A stretch of 64,000 nt of DNA, from assembly GCA_017744285.1 (NCBI GenBank), contig JAGIBP010000002.1, positions 1-64,000 of the forward strand. Direction: 5' to 3'. Under the pieces are notes generated by a model. That model had not been told where the DNA came from, ran no database searches, and was given only the letters and a program-made list of their open reading frames with translations. This stretch comes from Variovorax sp. GTDB lineage: Bacteria > Pseudomonadota > Gammaproteobacteria > Burkholderiales > Burkholderiaceae_C. Position numbers and translations under genes: made by a program. This document shows, one piece after another, positions 54,882 to 63,330 of this stretch (position 1 is its first letter; the number at the start of each line of letters is the position of its first letter).

Positions 54882-55694
54882 TCACTGCATCACGAAGCCG
54901 CCGCTGATGCCGATGCTCTGCCCCGTGATGTAGGCGGCGCGGTCGGAGGCCAGCAGGCAGACCATGCCCGAGACGTCCTCGGGGCGGGCCAGGCGGCGCA
55001 GGCCGCGCGAGATCGGGTAGGCGTTGAGCATCTTGCCCAGACGCTCGTTGTTCTCCGGCGTGGAGTCGGGGTGCAGCGCGCCTTCGCGGATGCCCTCGTG
55101 CGACACCGCGCCGAGCGCGATCACGTTGACGTTGATGCAGTCCTGCCCGTGCTCGCGCGCGATCGCCTTGGCGAAGCCCAGCATCGCGGCCTTGGCCCCG
55201 GAGTACACCGCGAGCCGGGCCTCGCCCGCGCGGCCTGCCTCCGACATGATGTTGACGATCTTGCCGTGGCGGCGCGCCTTCATGCCGGGCAGCACCGCCT
55301 TGCAGCAGTACATCATCGCGAACACGTTGAGGTCGACGATGCGCTGCCAGCCTTCGGTGTCCGTCTCGAGGAAGAGCGGCGCGGCGCCGCCCTTCTCGCG
55401 ACGCTCGACCAGCACGCCGGCGTTGTTCACGAGGATGTCGATCGGACCCAGCACTTCCGCCGCGGCGGCGATCACGCGCTCGACCTCGGGCTGGCGCGTG
55501 ATGTCGGCCACGGCCGCGACGGCGCGGCCGCCTGCGGCTTCGATCTCGCGCACGACAGCCTGCGCGCGCTCCTCGAAGATGTCGTTGACCGCCACCGCCA
55601 CGCCCTCGGCGGCGAGGTCCAGGCAGATGCGGCGGCCCACGCCCTGGCCGCCGCCGGTCACGAAGGCCACGCGGCCCTTCAGATTGAGATCCAT
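54882..55694 (-). CDS. Short-chain dehydrogenase/reductase
   Basis: 270 residues. NAD(P)-binding TGGGQGVGRR, NNAG, catalytic YSGAK and a C-terminal GGFVMQ. Likely a 3-hydroxyacyl-CoA dehydrogenase acting after the enoyl-CoA hydratase encoded 45 bp upstream. The D after beta-2 (VNDIFEE) favours NAD. Confidence 0.93.
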   Translation of the reverse strand: MDLNLKGRVAFVTGGGQGVGRRICLDLAAEGVAVAVNDIFEERAQAVVREIEAAGGRAVAAVADITRQPEVERVIAAAAEVLGPIDILVNNAGVLVERREKGGAAPLFLETDTEGWQRIVDLNVFAMMYCCKAVLPGMKARRHGKIVNIMSEAGRAGEARLAVYSGAKAAMLGFAKAIAREHGQDCINVNVIALGAVSHEGIREGALHPDSTPENNERLGKMLNAYPISRGLRRLARPEDVSGMVCLLASDRAAYITGQSIGISGGFVMQ

Positions 55695-55739
55695 GTGCTT
55701 GCTTTCCTTGATGTTGGGAGAGAGATGAGGGGCCGCGGC

Positions 55740-56531
55740 TCACTGGCCGCGGAAAACCGGCTTGCGCTTCTCGACGAAGGCGCGCATGCCTTCGAGGCGG
55801 TCCTCGCTGGAGACCACCAGCGCCGAGGCGTATCGCTCGTACTCGAGGCCGGCATCGATGCCGACCTGCAGGCCGGTGTCCACCGCGTGCTTGATGTGGC
55901 GCACCGCGAGCGGCGCATTGGCGCCGATGCGCGCGGCCATGGCCATCGCGGCGGGCATGAGCGCATCGGCCTCGACCACCTGGTTGACCAGGCCGATGGC
56001 GAGCGCGCGTTCGGCGTCGATGGGATCGCCCGTGAACATCAGTTCCTTGGCGATGCCGGGTCCGACCAGGCGCGGCAGCCGCTGCGTGCCGCCGGCACCG
56101 GGCAGCGCGCCGATGCGCGCTTCGGGCAGCGCCAGCTTCGCGCCACGCACCGCGATGCGGATGTCGCAGCACAGCGCGATTTCGAGCCCACCGCCCATCG
56201 CCACGCCATTGATCGCCGCGATGACCGGCTTCTCGAACTGCTCGATGGCGCGAAAGAGCTCGTGCGTCGCCTTCTGCCGCAGGTGGTACTGCGCCTGCGG
56301 CATCACGCTGCTGGCGCGCTCCTTGATATCGGCGCCGGCGCAGAAGGCGCGGTCGCCCGCCCCGGTGATGACGACGCAGCGCACCGCGTCGTCGTGGCGT
56401 GCGCGTTCGAGCACCGCGTCGCGCAGCTCGGCCTTCATCGGGCCGCCGATGGCGTTCATGCGCTCGGGGCGGTTCAGGCGGATCACGGCCACCGCGTCGA
56501 TGACCTCGTAGAGAAGCGTTTCGTAGTTCAT
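55740..56531 (-). CDS. Enoyl-CoA hydratase/isomerase family protein
   Basis: 263 residues. Oxyanion hole AFCAGADIKE and GVAMGGGLEIALCCD, with both catalytic Glu (GGGLE and LPEARIGALPGAGGTQRL). It should hydrate an enoyl-CoA. ATG 56531 follows CGGAGATCCG and lies 19 bp after the thiolase-like gene. Confidence 0.94.
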   Translation of the reverse strand: MNYETLLYEVIDAVAVIRLNRPERMNAIGGPMKAELRDAVLERARHDDAVRCVVITGAGDRAFCAGADIKERASSVMPQAQYHLRQKATHELFRAIEQFEKPVIAAINGVAMGGGLEIALCCDIRIAVRGAKLALPEARIGALPGAGGTQRLPRLVGPGIAKELMFTGDPIDAERALAIGLVNQVVEADALMPAAMAMAARIGANAPLAVRHIKHAVDTGLQVGIDAGLEYERYASALVVSSEDRLEGMRAFVEKRKPVFRGQ

Positions 56532-56550
56532 TCGGATCTCCGTGGATGCA

Positions 56551-57708
56551 TCAGGCACGAGCGAGCACATGGGCCACGGCGACCGAACCGAGTCCGATCA
56601 TGTGGGCCAGCGCGACGCGCGCGTTCGGGTGCTGTCGGCCTTCGGCTTCGCCGCGCAACTGGCGCGTGATCTCGGCCACCTGGCCAATGCCGGTCGGGCC
56701 CAGGGGGTGGCCCATGCCGATCAGTCCGCCGGAAGGGTTGATCGCGCAGCGGCCGCCGATGTGCGCATCGCCCCGCGCCACGTAGGCGGCGCCTTCGCCG
56801 GTCTCGCACACGCCCACGGCTTCGGTGTAGAGCAGTTCCTCGATCGTGAAGGCGTCGTGGAGCTCGACGATGTCGAGGTCGCGCGCGCCGATGCCGGCCT
56901 GCGCGAGCGCGCTGGCGGAGGACCGGCGGACCAGCTCGACCAGCGCCGGCGTGTGCGCGTCGGGCAGCGTCTCGCTGCTGGCGGCGGAGGCCAGCACCCG
57001 CACGGCACGCTCGCGCGGCAGGCCCAGCCGCCGGAGGGCGTCCTCGGACACCACGATCACCGCGGCCGCGCCTTCGCCGCGCGGGCAGCACTGCATGGCC
57101 GTGAGGTCGCCGGCCACCGGCGGCGAGGCCAGCACCTGCTCCAGCGTGCGCGGCTTGCGGAACTGCGCGTAGGGGTTGCGCGACGCGTTGCCGTGGTTCT
57201 TGACCGCGACCCGCGCCATGTCCTGCAGCGTGAGCCCGTGGTCGCGCATGCAGCGCCGAGCGAGCAGCGCGAACTTCACCAGCGGCACGTTGGCGGTCGG
57301 GCTCAGCGGCGCGATCCCGTCCTTCAGCACCGCGCGGCGGCCATCGCCGAACTTGTCCACGCCCATCGCGAGCACCACGTCGTGCTCGCCACTGGCGACC
57401 TGCAGGCAGGCGACGCGGAAGGCGGTCGATCCGGAGGCCGAGGCGTTCTCCACCTGCATCACCTCGAGGCCGGTGGAGCCCAGATGACGCAGCATCACGC
57501 GGCCCGCGGCCATGCCGAGCGCGGCGGTGCCGACCACGGCCGAGCGCACCTGGGGCCACGCGAGCCCCGCATCGCGCAGCGCTTCGCGCACCGCATGCAG
57601 GCCGAGCTGGACGTAAGGGGTGTCGGAGGGAAAGCCGTAGGGGTGCAGCCCGATGCCCACGACGTAGACCGCGCGTTCGCGCAGGAGTGCGTTGGTGTGC
57701 GCCGTCAT
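56551..57708 (-). CDS. Thiolase-like protein lacking the nucleophilic Cys (Ltp2/SCP-X type)
   Basis: 385 residues, SCP2/Ltp-type thiolase fold. The N-terminal active site reads ENASASGS with Ser90 where thiolases have Cys. HDAFTIEE and the C-terminal GGLIGMGHPLGPTG are kept. The ATG overlaps the stop of the DUF35 gene (ATGA). In steroid side-chain degradation, Cys-independent Ltp2 pairs with a DUF35 domain and acts as a retro-aldolase; the same could hold here. Confidence 0.88.
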   Translation of the reverse strand: MTAHTNALLRERAVYVVGIGLHPYGFPSDTPYVQLGLHAVREALRDAGLAWPQVRSAVVGTAALGMAAGRVMLRHLGSTGLEVMQVENASASGSTAFRVACLQVASGEHDVVLAMGVDKFGDGRRAVLKDGIAPLSPTANVPLVKFALLARRCMRDHGLTLQDMARVAVKNHGNASRNPYAQFRKPRTLEQVLASPPVAGDLTAMQCCPRGEGAAAVIVVSEDALRRLGLPRERAVRVLASAASSETLPDAHTPALVELVRRSSASALAQAGIGARDLDIVELHDAFTIEELLYTEAVGVCETGEGAAYVARGDAHIGGRCAINPSGGLIGMGHPLGPTGIGQVAEITRQLRGEAEGRQHPNARVALAHMIGLGSVAVAHVLARA

Positions 57709-58109
57709 GCCGCGGCCTCCGTGGCGTGGGGGCGGAAGACCCAGGCGCCGGCGGCGCCCTCGGCGCCGGCCCGCCACACCGGTTCGAGCGCCATGCCGAG
57801 GGCGAGGACGCTTTCGTCGGCGACGTCGATGCGCGCCTCCTCGACGAGGCCCGGCGCGAGCGCCACCTCGCCGATCACGGCGGGCACCTGGAGGCCGGGC
57901 GCGAGCGGCGCGTGCACCGTCACGAAGTTGAGCAGCGCAAGCGGCGAGCCGCAGGGCTGTGCGCGCAGCCGGTCGGCGGGTGCGCCGCAATGGCGGCAGC
58001 CCGGCACGTTGGCCGGAAAGCTGAAGCCGTCGCAGTCGGCGCAGCGGGCGACGGCCAGTGCGGCAGGCTCGGTCGACGCCGCGGGGGTGAGGAAAGATGC
58101 CTGTGTCAT
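57705..58109 (-). CDS. DUF35 OB-fold protein with zinc ribbon
   Basis: 134 residues. Rubredoxin-like ribbon CADC-N11-CRHC at about 23-40, then an OB fold. Such proteins dock on thiolase-fold partners and help bind the acyl-CoA. Both ends overlap neighbours by 4 bp (ATGA with the Bug gene upstream and with the thiolase gene downstream), so it is tightly coupled to them. Confidence 0.9.
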   Translation of the reverse strand: MTQASFLTPAASTEPAALAVARCADCDGFSFPANVPGCRHCGAPADRLRAQPCGSPLALLNFVTVHAPLAPGLQVPAVIGEVALAPGLVEEARIDVADESVLALGMALEPVWRAGAEGAAGAWVFRPHATEAAA

Positions 58110-59080
58110 TCGATGCTCATGCCGGTCTTCTGCACCAGTTCGCGGGCCTCCTGGCGCTCGCGGTCCATGGCCTTGGTGAACGCCTCGGGAGTGCTGCCCA
58201 CCGTGTAGGTGCCGAGTTCGTCGAGGCGCGTCTTGACGGCCGGCTGCTTCAGCGCATCGGCAAAGGCCTCGGAAAGGCGCTGCACCACGGGCTGCGGCGT
58301 GCCGGCCGGCGCGACGACGCCGAGCCACGTCGTGACCTTGAAGCCGGGCACGCCGGCCTCGGCCACGGTCGGGACGTCCGGCAGGTCCGTGACGCGGCGG
58401 TCGCTGGTCACCGCCAGCGGCCGCAGCCGGCCGTCGCGGACGAAAGGCATGGTGGTGGAGCGGCTGTCGGGCATGAAGTCGAGCTGCCCCGCCAGCAGGT
58501 CGGTGATCGCCGGGCCGCTGCCCTTGTAAGGCACGTGCACCAAGGGCGCGCCGGTGCGCATCTGCAGCGTGGCGGCGGCCAGGTGCATCGAGCTGCCGTT
58601 GCCCGCCGAGCCGTAGGAGAGGCCGCCCGGCTTGGCCTTGGCGCGCGCGATGAGGTCCGACAGCGAGCGCAGCGGCGAGTTCGCCGGCACGACGATCACC
58701 ATCGGGCTCTCGGTGAGCTGCGTGACCGCCGCGAAGGCCTTCGCCGGATCGACCGGCACCTGCTTGTAGAGGAAGGGGTTGAAGACCAGCGGCCCGGGGT
58801 TGCCCAGCAGCAGCGTGTAGCCGTCGGGCTCGGCGCGGGCGACGACGTCGTTGGCGATGTTGCCGTTGGCGCCGGGGCGGTTGTCGATCACGATCGGCTG
58901 CCCGAGGCGCTTCTGCAACTCGGGCTGGAGCACGCGGGCGACGATGTCGGAGGCGCCGCCGGGCGCGAAGCCGACGACGAGGCGGATCGGCTTGGTCGGG
59001 AAATCGGCCGCGTGGCCGCCTGCCGAGATCAGGGCGAGCGAGGCGGTGCTCAAGAGGGCGCGTAGCCAGCGGATGCGCAT
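58106..59080 (-). CDS. Bug/TctC-family periplasmic substrate-binding protein
   Basis: 324 residues. Signal peptide 1-25 (GGHAADFP), then IRLVVGFAPGGASDIVAR, NRPGANGNIANDVVA, YGSAGNGSSMHLA and VPYKGSGPAITDLLAG. ATG 59080 is chosen for the signal peptide. It is the first gene after tetR and overlaps the DUF35 gene by 4 bp. Confidence 0.93.
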   Translation of the reverse strand: MRIRWLRALLSTASLALISAGGHAADFPTKPIRLVVGFAPGGASDIVARVLQPELQKRLGQPIVIDNRPGANGNIANDVVARAEPDGYTLLLGNPGPLVFNPFLYKQVPVDPAKAFAAVTQLTESPMVIVVPANSPLRSLSDLIARAKAKPGGLSYGSAGNGSSMHLAAATLQMRTGAPLVHVPYKGSGPAITDLLAGQLDFMPDSRSTTMPFVRDGRLRPLAVTSDRRVTDLPDVPTVAEAGVPGFKVTTWLGVVAPAGTPQPVVQRLSEAFADALKQPAVKTRLDELGTYTVGSTPEAFTKAMDRERQEARELVQKTGMSIE

Positions 59081-59202
59081 GAGTGATGTCTCCTGGATGA
59101 AAAGAATGGGTGGATGGAAACCGTCGGGACGAGCGCGTCCCGCCCGCCGTGCGCGGGGCACGGCGGCATGGATGAATCGGCGGTGGCGGAAAAGCCCGGC
59201 GC

Positions 59203-59904
59203 TCAGCCGGCCGCGGGCTGTTTCAGCAGGCGGGCACGCAGCCCGTCCTTGAGCGCCTGAATGGCGGTGGCGATGTCGCTGGTCTGCGGGTTGAGCATCG
59301 ACTGCGTGCGCAGGCCGCGCGCGGTGGCGATCAGCAGTTGCGCCTCGCGCTCGGGGTCGATGTCCTCGCGGATCTCGCCGGCGCGCTGGCCGGCCTCGAT
59401 CTGGCGTGCCAGCGCGCGGTGCCAGCGCGCGCTGATGGCGGCGAAGGTCGCGCGGATATGCGGGGCCGGACCGAGCGATTCGTGCATCAGCAGGAAGAAG
59501 GCGCGCGAGCTGTCGGGCGGCTCGTCCATGCCTTCGAGATAGCAGTCGATCTCGCAGAAGAGCGCGTCCATGCCGGACAACCCCTTGAGCCGGACCAGCA
59601 GCTTCTCGCGGTGGTCGGCGGCGATCTTCTTGATCAGCTCTTCGAGCAGCCGGTCCTTGTTGCCGAAGCGGTGCTGGGCGAGGCCGCGGCTGTAGCCGGC
59701 CTCGACGCCGATCGCCTCGAGCGTCGTGAGGGTGTAGCCGTGCCGCGCGATGAGCCGGGTGGCCGCGTCGAGCATGCTGCGCTCCGATTCGGCAACGCGC
59801 TCGGCCTGGGTGCGGCGCGTGCGGCGGGAAGAGGTACTGCCGTCGTTGGCCGGCGCGTCGGGCGCCGTGTCGGGCAGGGAGGGGGAGGGGCTGGGGTGGG
59901 CCAT
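59203..59904 (-). CDS. TetR-family transcriptional regulator
   Basis: 233 residues. HTH about 45-90 (TTLEAIGVEAGYSRGLAQHRFGNKDRLL) after a Pro/Ser-rich leader, then an all-helical effector domain. ATG 59904 has no Shine-Dalgarno and lies about one base from the inferred transcription start, so the mRNA may be leaderless. It very likely represses its own promoter and the downstream catabolic genes, with an acyl-CoA as a possible inducer. Confidence 0.92.
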   Translation of the reverse strand: MAHPSPSPSLPDTAPDAPANDGSTSSRRTRRTQAERVAESERSMLDAATRLIARHGYTLTTLEAIGVEAGYSRGLAQHRFGNKDRLLEELIKKIAADHREKLLVRLKGLSGMDALFCEIDCYLEGMDEPPDSSRAFFLLMHESLGPAPHIRATFAAISARWHRALARQIEAGQRAGEIREDIDPEREAQLLIATARGLRTQSMLNPQTSDIATAIQALKDGLRARLLKQPAAG

Positions 59905-59911
59905 GCCCCGG

Positions 59912-59940
59912 ATGTTATTTATTTGTGATCGTGATTGCAA
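59912..59940 (-). promoter_or_regulatory. tetR promoter with overlapping palindromic operator
   Basis: Minus strand TTGCAA, 17 bp, TAACAT, in an AT-rich patch of otherwise GC-rich DNA. The palindrome TTG-N2-ATC-N2-GAT-N2-CAA (59923-59940) covers the -35 and half of the spacer, as expected for autorepression. Confidence 0.6.
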
Positions 59941-59967
59941 GTATATTTTCCACGCCGCCGCGCGCCC

Positions 59968-61014
59968 TCACTTCGCGGCGACGGCGGTCAGCCCGACGGT
60001 GGTGCCGACGGTCTCGTTCCAGGTCTTGACGCAGGCCGCGCCGCAGCGCGCGGCCCAGCGCGGCAGGACCTGTTCGAGCAGCGCCTTCCTGCGCAGTTCG
60101 ACGTCGGCGGCCGAAGGTTGCACGAGCGTCATCTTGGCGGCCGGGCCCTCGGAACAGGCGCCGCCCGTGTTGCAGGCGATGCCCAGCTCGTTCTCGCGCA
60201 CGTTCTGCTCGAAGACCGCCTTCTCGAGCTTTGCGTACTCGCCCTGGACGATCTTCTGCGTCTCGGGGTCCAGCTTGCGCCAGGTGCCGGCATTCATGCC
60301 CGACAGGCCCGCGCCCCAGTTGATCGGCAATGCGAACAGGTAGCGCGCGCCGTCGTACCACTTGGCCTTGTAGCCGCCCAGCGTGCCCGTGATGGCGCAG
60401 TCGATCACGCCGCTCTGCAGCGCCTGCTGCACTTCACCGAACGCCATGTTCACGCCCGAACCGCCGAAGTAGCCGACGAAATCCGCCTGCGATGCGCCCG
60501 AGGTGCGGACCTTGCGGCCCTTGAGGTCCGAGAGACTCTTGATCTCGTTGCGGCAGAACAGCACCTGCGCCTGGTACGAGAACATGCCCAGCACCTTGAT
60601 CTTCTGCTGCTCGTAGTGCTTCTCCAGCACCGGGCGGAAGGCCTTCGTCACTTTCTGGAAGGTCTCGATGTCGGGCGAGACGCCGGCCAGGTCGGTCGCG
60701 TCGTTGATGGCGTTGTCGCCGGCCACGAAACCCAGCTGCGTCGTGCCCACCTCGAACACGCCCTGGCCGAGCATCTTGAAGACCTCCGGTCCCTTCAGGC
60801 CCATCTCGTTCCACGGCTTGAAGCTGGCGGTGATGCGGTTGTCCGTGGCAGCGGGGATCTGCTTGTTCCAGAACGGCGCCTCCAGTTCCTTCGACTGCGT
60901 GGTGATGCCGAGATTGCCCACGACCTGCAGGTTCGCCTTGCTTTGCGCCTGCGCCGTGCCCCACAGACCCGCGGCGGCGAGGGCAGTGAGCGTCGCGATG
61001 CTTCTGAACTTCAT
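59968..61014 (-). CDS. dctP: TRAP transporter substrate-binding protein DctP
   Basis: 348 residues. Signal peptide 1-23 (GTAQAQS). DctP signs: SLSDLKGRKVRTSG, EVQQALQSGVIDCAITG. Four or five Cys in the mature part (CNTGGACSEG, RCGAAC) may form disulphides. ATG 61014 follows CCGGAG. It lies 29 bp after dctM. It binds an organic acid in the periplasm. Confidence 0.92.
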   Translation of the reverse strand: MKFRSIATLTALAAAGLWGTAQAQSKANLQVVGNLGITTQSKELEAPFWNKQIPAATDNRITASFKPWNEMGLKGPEVFKMLGQGVFEVGTTQLGFVAGDNAINDATDLAGVSPDIETFQKVTKAFRPVLEKHYEQQKIKVLGMFSYQAQVLFCRNEIKSLSDLKGRKVRTSGASQADFVGYFGGSGVNMAFGEVQQALQSGVIDCAITGTLGGYKAKWYDGARYLFALPINWGAGLSGMNAGTWRKLDPETQKIVQGEYAKLEKAVFEQNVRENELGIACNTGGACSEGPAAKMTLVQPSAADVELRRKALLEQVLPRWAARCGAACVKTWNETVGTTVGLTAVAAK

Positions 61015-61043
61015 TTGTTTCTCCGGGGATGTGAAGCGCATGG

Positions 61044-62342
61044 TCATGCGCGGGTTGAAGCGAAGAGTTCGGGCAGCCACAGCGCCAGCGAGGGGAAGGC
61101 GATGAGCAGCAGGATCAGCAGGAACATGAGCCCGACGAACGGCAGCGAGCCCAGCACCACGTCGCGGAAGTCGCCGCCCTTGCGCACCGACTGCACCACG
61201 AACAGGTTCATGCCGATGGGCGGCGTGATGAGCGCCGTCTCGATCAGGATCACGAACACCACGCCGAACCAGATCGGGCTGAAGCCCAGGTGCTGGATGA
61301 TCGGCACCACCACCGGGGTGGTCGCCACCATCAGCGTGAGCGATTCGACGAAGCAGCCCAGGATCACGTAGAGCACGATGATCGAGAACAGCACCGCCAT
61401 GGGCGACCAGTGGAGTTCGCCCACCCACTTCACCGCGGCGTCGGTCAAGCCGAGCGTGGAGAGCACGAAGTTGAGGAAATAGGCCGCAATGACGATGGCC
61501 ATCACCATCGCCGTGGTGCGCACGGTGCCCTCGAACGAGCGCAGCAGCATCTGGACCGAGAGCCGGCCGCGCAGCACCACCAGCAGCAACGACCCCACCA
61601 CGCCCAGGGCGGAGGCTTCGGTCGCGGTGGCGAGGCCCGCGTAGATGGAGCCCACCACCAGCAGGAACAGGAACAGCGGCGGCCCGAGGTGCACCAGCGC
61701 GGCGATCCGCTCGCGCCAGGGCGCAGCCCGCCCGCGCGGCGCCAGCGAAGGATTGAACTTGCAGGCCAGGTAGACGTAGAGCGAGAAGATGAGCGCCAGC
61801 ATGAGGCCGGGGATCAGCGCCGCCAGGTACAGGTCCGACACCGCCGTTTCCGACATCGCGCCATACAGCACCATGTTGATGCTCGGCGGAATCAGGATGC
61901 CGAGCGTTCCCCCGGCCGCGATCGTGCCCAGGAACATCGGCGGGTTGTAGCCGAAGCGCTGCATGTTGGGGATGGAGACCGTGCCGATCGTGGCGGCGGT
62001 GGCGATGCTGGAGCCGGAGGTGGCGGCGAACACCGCCGATGCCGCGACGTTGGTGTGCATCAGTCCGCCCGGGATGTGGCCGACCCAGCGGTCCAGCGCC
62101 GTGTACATCGAGTCGGTGACACCCGAGCGCAGCAGCAGCTCGCCCATCAGGATGAACATGGGGACCGCCACCAGGATGAAATCCGCGCTGGAACTCCATG
62201 CCACCTCGCCGAGCCCGCGGATCAGCGGGAAGGTGGAGAACAACTGCGTGAGGACGCCGCCGAGCACGCCCAGCACCGCGGCGACGAAAACGCCGCTGCC
62301 CGCCAGCACGAGCAGCAGCAGCACGGTGATTCCGAGCATCAT
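61044..62342 (-). CDS. dctM: TRAP transporter large permease DctM
   Basis: 432 residues, about twelve TM helices. VAVPMFILMGELL, ATSGSSIATAATIGTVSIPNM and ITPPIGMNLFV are family hallmarks. The Na+-driven transport subunit at the inner membrane. The ATG at 62342 overlaps the dctQ stop (ATGA). Confidence 0.94.
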   Translation of the reverse strand: MMLGITVLLLLVLAGSGVFVAAVLGVLGGVLTQLFSTFPLIRGLGEVAWSSSADFILVAVPMFILMGELLLRSGVTDSMYTALDRWVGHIPGGLMHTNVAASAVFAATSGSSIATAATIGTVSIPNMQRFGYNPPMFLGTIAAGGTLGILIPPSINMVLYGAMSETAVSDLYLAALIPGLMLALIFSLYVYLACKFNPSLAPRGRAAPWRERIAALVHLGPPLFLFLLVVGSIYAGLATATEASALGVVGSLLLVVLRGRLSVQMLLRSFEGTVRTTAMVMAIVIAAYFLNFVLSTLGLTDAAVKWVGELHWSPMAVLFSIIVLYVILGCFVESLTLMVATTPVVVPIIQHLGFSPIWFGVVFVILIETALITPPIGMNLFVVQSVRKGGDFRDVVLGSLPFVGLMFLLILLLIAFPSLALWLPELFASTRA

Positions 62343-62986
62343 GGCTGGCTCTCCCCGCGCGAGACGTTGGCATCGATCTCTTCTTCGAGGGCCGCCACCC
62401 CGAGCCGGCGGTGGGCCAGGTCGGCGCGCCCGCGCAGGCAGTTGCGCAGGCCGTAGAGGGCATAGAGAAGCGCGAGCGCGGCAAACCACGCCAGTCCCAG
62501 CAACCACACCGCCTGCGGGACGGCCAGCGGCACGGAAAGCGACGAGTTGCTTCGCGCACCGCTGTCGTAGTTGCCCAGCACCATGGCGCCGCACCAGAAC
62601 AACAGCACGCCTGCCGAGAGCGTGAGGGCCGCGTAGGCGAACACGTCGAGCCAGCCGCGCCAGTGGACCGGGAAGGTCTGGTAGACCACCTCGATGCGGA
62701 TGTGCGCGCGGCTGGCGAGCGCATACGACATGCCCAGCGCCGTCGCGATCGCGAAGGCGTAGGTCGACAGCTCGAAGCTTTCGAAGACGGTCACCTTGAG
62801 CACGGCCCGGAAGACCACGTCCAGAGAGACCAGGATCGCGCACAACAGGAGCAGGGCGCCCCCGAGCCATGCGAGCCAGCGCGATATGCGGGCCGCGCCC
62901 CGAAGCGCGGCGCCGAGCCCGCCGACGTCGGTTTCACGAAGCGCGCCCTCGGCGAGGGGGGCGGAGGTCGAGTGCGGATAGGTCAT
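62339..62986 (-). CDS. dctQ: TRAP transporter small permease DctQ
   Basis: 215 residues, four TM helices, with the DctQ motif VVFRAVLKV and SRAHIRIEVVYQ. First gene of the TRAP operon. The upstream 344-bp region carries a 12-bp perfect palindrome about 70 bp before the ATG. Confidence 0.92.
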   Translation of the reverse strand: MTYPHSTSAPLAEGALRETDVGGLGAALRGAARISRWLAWLGGALLLLCAILVSLDVVFRAVLKVTVFESFELSTYAFAIATALGMSYALASRAHIRIEVVYQTFPVHWRGWLDVFAYAALTLSAGVLLFWCGAMVLGNYDSGARSNSSLSVPLAVPQAVWLLGLAWFAALALLYALYGLRNCLRGRADLAHRRLGVAALEEEIDANVSRGESQP

Positions 62987-63330
62987 GGGCTGGAGAACGG
63001 CGAGAAGGTGCGGCCGGTGACCGTCAGCCTATCAGCTCCATTCGTCATTGTCGACATTAATGTCCGAACATTTGCAGCCCTCCAGGAAAGTACCTAAAGG
63101 CGCCCAACCGGGTGATTCTTCATTGTGTACAAATCAGGGCATGAGGGCGCACTGAACCGGTGAAAGGAGTCGCCCGGCTGCCGCCTCCTGCCCCATGACG
63201 ATGCGCAGAGCGGCATTGGCGCCTGTCATTTGACATAAGACGGATTGTATTTGCCGCAAGTGGTGATGGTCCTTCACCACCGCCGCAGGCAGCCGGTGTA
63301 CGACCGCCGATCAACCGCTGGTCCGTGGCG
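62987..63330. other. Control region between dctQ and a LysR gene, no gene seen
   Basis: 344 bp with an AT-rich stretch at 63030-63075. It holds two inverted repeats, GACATTAATGTC (63053-63064) and TGTCA-TT-TGACA (63224-63235). A 64-codon frame at 63120-63314 looks like chance. No clear -35/-10 pair was found. Confidence 0.5.
63053..63064. promoter_or_regulatory. Perfect 12-bp palindrome upstream of dctQ
   Basis: GACATTAATGTC, 67-78 bp before the dctQ ATG. Candidate operator; the regulator is unknown. Confidence 0.4.

Noticed and set aside
63120..63314. A 64-codon minus-strand frame in the dctQ control region
   Set aside because: No ribosome-binding site, low-complexity product, and it overlaps an inverted repeat.
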